8,831 nt of DNA from Pseudobdellovibrionaceae bacterium (GTDB lineage Bacteria; Bdellovibrionota; Bdellovibrionia; Bdellovibrionales; UBA1609). The DNA lies in assembly GCA_026712605.1 (NCBI GenBank), contig JAPORL010000141.1, positions 1 to 8,831 on the forward strand. Direction: 5' to 3'. Numbering within the stretch: position 1 is the first letter of the stretch; every line of letters begins with the position of its first letter. The position numbers and the translations under genes are program-made. Of this stretch, positions 6,734-8,831 are shown piece after piece. The notes below the pieces were generated by a model. That model ran no database searches. It saw nothing but the letters and a program-made list of their open reading frames with translations, and was not told the origin of the DNA.

Positions 6734-6813
6734 ACTGTTTCTCCCTATGCTGAATAAACGAAAGCGACCAAAAGGTCGCCTCGCACCCACTCACCGAAAC
6801 AAGTGGGGATGTC
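6734..6813 (-). ncRNA. GC-rich structured 5' leader of the NYN-HNH operon
   Basis: Bases 6751-6810 contain 31 G+C in 60, against roughly 20-40% elsewhere, which is a hallmark of structured RNA in AT-rich genomes. Reading the minus strand, hairpin 1 pairs CCCACT (6807-6802) with AGTGGG (6791-6786) around a 10-nt loop. Hairpin 2 pairs GCGACC (6779-6774) with GGTCGC (6769-6764) around TTTT, and can extend with weaker pairs to about 11 bp. The six loop-1 bases TGTTTC (6801-6796) are complementary to GAAACA (6741-6736), which overlaps the end of the Shine-Dalgarno. The leader lies between a good promoter and the TTG start. It matches no riboswitch that I recognise. The alternative is that it is coding, with translation from GTG 6790. 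Confidence 0.5.
6741..6746 (-). promoter_or_regulatory. Shine-Dalgarno deciding the TTG start of the NYN gene
   Basis: AGGGAG on the minus strand, seven bases before TTG at 6733-6731. It is the strongest ribosome site on the minus strand of this window and has no use if translation began at GTG 6790, because it would lie inside the coding region. Confidence 0.65.
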
Positions 6814-6820
6814 ATTTTTT

Positions 6821-6849
6821 AGTATGATTATCTTTTAAGAAAAAGTCAA
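6821..6849 (-). promoter_or_regulatory. Sigma70-type promoter of the NYN-HNH operon
   Basis: TTGACT (6849-6844) and CATACT (6826-6821) on the minus strand are exactly 17 bases apart, 5/6 and 4/6 matches to the consensus. Transcription would start near 6813, just before the GC-rich hairpin leader, giving a leader of about 80 bases to the TTG start. Confidence 0.55.
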
Positions 6850-6958
6850 GTAAAAATAAAAAAGGAAATATACTAGATAAAACTGTTGAATTTATTACAA
6901 AATAGAAAAGAACAACTATAATCTTAAAGCTTATCAGAAGGAAATTACAGATAATAAA

Positions 6959-7041
6959 GATCGTGAAGCCAATTAGGTTTTCAAGCATCGATACTAAACT
7001 AACCCACTTGAAAACCTAATTGGCTTCACTATATAGTGATC
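6959..7041. repeat. Perfect 23-bp inverted repeat with 21-nt loop
   Basis: The arms 6963-6985 and 7007-7029 are exact reverse complements over 23 bases, separated by 21. The symmetry extends to flanking GATC (6959-6962 and 7038-7041) if an 8-base insertion, TATATAGT (7030-7037), is allowed on the right, where CACTATATAGTG forms a separate 12-bp palindrome. No T-run follows either arm, so it is not a standard intrinsic terminator. It stands between the divergent NYN-HNH and cpaF units and may be a cruciform, an RNA-processing hairpin, or a mobile-element remnant. Confidence 0.85.
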
Positions 7042-7198
7042 GGGCTTAAGTTTTCTAATTTTATTTTAAGCTTTCCGTTTGTGTGGGACAGCCAGACTGG
7101 AAAATCTAAACAGAATCACCATATAAGTTAAATAGGGGACTTTAACTAAAATCGCTAATAGATTTTATTTTTTCAGAATATTTGCCGATACTTTATAT
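7042..7198 (+). other. Intergenic leader of cpaF, small hairpin only
   Basis: With 6850-6958 this completes a gene-free stretch of about 350 bases around the 23-bp inverted repeat. I see no ORF with a ribosome site. AGTTAAA (7126-7132) and TTTAACT (7141-7147) form a perfect 7-bp stem around the G-rich loop TAGGGGAC. GCTTAA/TTAAGC (7044-7049, 7066-7071) could pair weakly. No convincing promoter or Shine-Dalgarno for cpaF is visible. The remainder, including 6850-6958, is plain AT-rich DNA. Confidence 0.4.
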
Positions 7199-8320
7199 AT
7201 GTCTGATGCTTACGACTCTTCTAATATTTTTGAATCCGCTATTAAGGGCTTTTTACAACCTATATGGTTTCTTCTAAAAGATGATTCTATATCTGAAGTG
7301 ATGATTAATAGTTACAATGAAATCTGGGTGGAAGTTGCGGGAAAAATTCAAAAAACTCCAGCTAGCTTTACAGATGAGGACGCTTTGCTGGCCGCTGTAA
7401 GAAATATTGCTCAAAGTGTAAATAGAAGAATTGATGAGGAGAACCCTCGTTTAGATGCTAGACTTCCAAATGGTTATCGTATCCATGCTGTGCTTCCTCC
7501 TTGCTCTCGTAAAGGCATAACAGTATCTATTCGTAAATTTTCAACCAAGCAATTTAGTTTTGAAGATTATATTCGTTTTGGAACATTAACAGGAACTGTT
7601 GCTCAATTTTTAAAAATAGCTACTGAATTAGGTAAAAATATATTGATAAGCGGGGGAACAGGCTCTGGAAAGACAAGCTTATTGGGGGCTATGTGCTCTT
7701 ATATACCAAAAGGACAAAGAGTTATTATTATTGAAGATGCCAGTGAGTTAAGATTGGATTACGAGCATGTTGTTTTTTTTGAAACTAAAATGGCTGATGA
7801 ACTGGGAAAAGGAGAGGTTACAATAAGAGATCTCTTAAAAAGCAGTTTAAGGCTAAGACCTGATAGAATTATTGTTGGTGAAGTGAGAGGATCTGAAGCT
7901 CTCCAGCTTATCAATGCGATGAATACAGGTCATAAGGGCTGTTTGGGCACAATTCATGCCAATAGCTGTCAGGATGCTCTTGTTCGTTTAGAATCCTTAG
8001 CTCAAGGTGCAGATTCTAAATTAAGTGAAAGAGCCTTGCAGAGTCAGCTTTCTTCTGCCATTGATTTGGTTTTACAAGTTTCAAGGTACTCTGACGGATC
8101 TAGGAAAGTTTCACAGTTAGTAGAAGTTTTAGGTATAGAAGAGGGGCAATATAAAATATCCAGTCTATTTGCAATTAATCAAATTATTAAAGGGCAAGAT
8201 GGTAAATTAAAAGGAAAATTACAGCCACAAGGAGTTCTTCCTTCTTTTATTCAAGAAATTGAAGACAATAATTTTAACTTTTCTAGAGATTTGTTTCAAT
8301 TAAAGAAGAAAGTCGCTTAA
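7199..8320 (+). CDS. cpaF: CpaF/TadA-type secretion ATPase (T2SS/T4P/T4SS family)
   Basis: Hexameric cytoplasmic ATPase that would power a Tad/Flp-type pilus or related secretion machine. The 373 residues contain the N-terminal CpaF domain (about 15-125, with VMINSYNEIWVE at 34-45 and RLDARLPNGYRIHAV at 84-98) and the RecA-like motor. That motor has Walker A GGTGSGKT (152-159), an Asp box IIIEDASEL (176-184), Walker B RIIVGEVRG (223-231) and a His box TGHKGCLGTIHANS (243-256). All catalytic residues are intact. It is shorter than classical CpaF because the variable N-terminal extension is missing. The ATG at 7199 lacks a Shine-Dalgarno, but the open frame back to a TAG at 7133 offers no ATG, GTG or TTG. 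No other tad/cpa genes are in the window. The next gene follows after 202 bases with no obvious terminator between. Confidence 0.93.
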   Translation: MSDAYDSSNIFESAIKGFLQPIWFLLKDDSISEVMINSYNEIWVEVAGKIQKTPASFTDEDALLAAVRNIAQSVNRRIDEENPRLDARLPNGYRIHAVLPPCSRKGITVSIRKFSTKQFSFEDYIRFGTLTGTVAQFLKIATELGKNILISGGTGSGKTSLLGAMCSYIPKGQRVIIIEDASELRLDYEHVVFFETKMADELGKGEVTIRDLLKSSLRLRPDRIIVGEVRGSEALQLINAMNTGHKGCLGTIHANSCQDALVRLESLAQGADSKLSERALQSQLSSAIDLVLQVSRYSDGSRKVSQLVEVLGIEEGQYKISSLFAINQIIKGQDGKLKGKLQPQGVLPSFIQEIEDNNFNFSRDLFQLKKKVA

Positions 8321-8510
8321 TAAAATTAAACTTACAAGACCATTTAGCTAAATAAATCTTCAGATTTTATTTTATCTTAAATTTATAAGTTGTCCTAGAC
8401 TTTAATCTAAAAATCCAGTTAAAAGGCCTGTTTTTTATGGGTTTTTACTCTTTTCTTATGAAAATAAAAAAATTAATAATATGATCAGTTTGTCCGATAA
8501 AAAAGGAAAC

Positions 8511-8516
8511 AGGAGG
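8511..8516 (+). promoter_or_regulatory. Consensus Shine-Dalgarno of the lipoprotein gene
   Basis: AGGAGG six bases before ATG 8523, a full match to the anti-16S sequence. It fixes the start of the truncated lipoprotein gene at the right edge and suggests high translation. A TATGAT (8480-8485) upstream could be a -10 box, but its -35 is poor. Confidence 0.8.
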
Positions 8517-8522
8517 TTCAAG

Positions 8523-8831
8523 ATGAATTGGTTTAAATTGTTATTAACAGGCTTAGTCCTAGCCTTAATTACAAGTTGCTTTCCTCAAGGAGGAGTACAA
8601 AGAGAAATTGTTAGAGTAGACAGAGATGATGAAAGATATAATAGAATGATAGAAGAAGATGAGGATAGAGACCGTGTTTTGAGGACTTCTCGTGAAAGAA
8701 GAAGTGGAGACACTTGTAAAGAAGAGTTAGAGCGAAACAGAAATGCTCGATGTAGAGATGATTGCAAAGAAATTTATAATCGTCGGGGAGACAGAGATGA
8801 CTGTGAAAAGCTAACAGTAGCTCAAATTGAA
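8523..8831 (+). CDS. Arg/Asp-rich, Cys-containing lipoprotein, 3' truncated by window end
   Basis: The open frame runs from ATG 8523 to the window edge without a stop: 103 codons seen. Residues 1-19 are a lipoprotein signal peptide (MNWFKLLLTG then LVLALITSC) with the acylated Cys at 19. The mature part is strikingly charged, with alternating Arg and Asp/Glu (for example VDRDDERYNR and EDEDRDR at 45-51). It then has four cysteines at 65, 77, 81 and 94 (spacing 11, 3 and 12 residues), which could form two disulfides or bind metal in the envelope. No known family is recognised. Being 202 bp after cpaF on the same strand, it may belong to the same appendage locus, but that is only a positional hint. 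Confidence 0.8.
   Translation, partial: MNWFKLLLTGLVLALITSCFPQGGVQREIVRVDRDDERYNRMIEEDEDRDRVLRTSRERRSGDTCKEELERNRNARCRDDCKEIYNRRGDRDDCEKLTVAQIE

Noticed and set aside
6959..7041. Intrinsic terminator
   Set aside because: The stem is strong, but neither side is followed by a run of T, the loop is long at 21 bases, and the units on either side diverge, so no gene end points at it.
8585..8767. Minus-strand open frame of 60 codons, Ser/Leu-rich
   Set aside because: It is antisense to the lipoprotein gene, which has AGGAGG, a signal peptide and a lipobox; the Ser/Leu richness is the complement of its Arg/Asp/Glu codons.

Overview
This is an AT-rich bacterial window. Sixty-base samples counted by hand in ordinary genes give about 32-40% G+C. 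Two proteins carry lipoprotein signal peptides, there is an intact FHA-GGDEF diguanylate cyclase, and there is a CpaF/TadA-type pilus ATPase. That combination fits a Gram-negative of the Bdellovibrio/Bacteriovorax kind, where FHA-GGDEF enzymes (DgcB) are known. The assignment is an inference from gene content only.

Layout. A plus-strand FHA-GGDEF diguanylate cyclase (57-1061) converges on a minus-strand oligopeptide ABC importer locus read right to left: oppA (5162-3570), a 467-bp gap filled by a family of imperfect palindromic repeats, oppB (3101-1998) and oppC (1979-1107). No OppD/OppF ATPase gene is present, so the ATPases must be encoded elsewhere. Directly upstream of oppA on the same strand lies a two-gene cassette: a NYN (PIN-like RNase) protein followed 17 bp later by an HNH-nuclease protein. 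Much of this cassette is poorer in G+C than its neighbours. It is preceded by a good sigma70-type promoter and a GC-rich leader (31/60) that folds into two hairpins. A 7-nt-spaced AGGGAG Shine-Dalgarno in front of a TTG codon indicates that the NYN protein starts at 6733 and that the GC-rich segment is untranslated RNA.

Divergent from the cassette, past a perfect 23-bp inverted repeat with a 21-nt loop, come cpaF (7199-8320) and the start of an Arg/Asp/Cys-rich lipoprotein gene that runs off the right edge (8523-8831+).

How the parts fit. The opp genes make a peptide importer: lipoprotein binding protein plus two permeases. The repeats between oppA and oppB could uncouple binding-protein from permease expression by forming stable RNA hairpins. 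The cyclase and CpaF belong to signalling and surface-appendage functions and need not be linked to opp. The NYN-HNH pair with its structured leader is the most unusual part of the window: a candidate accessory (possibly defence) nuclease operon with its own RNA-level control. That function is inferred, not shown.
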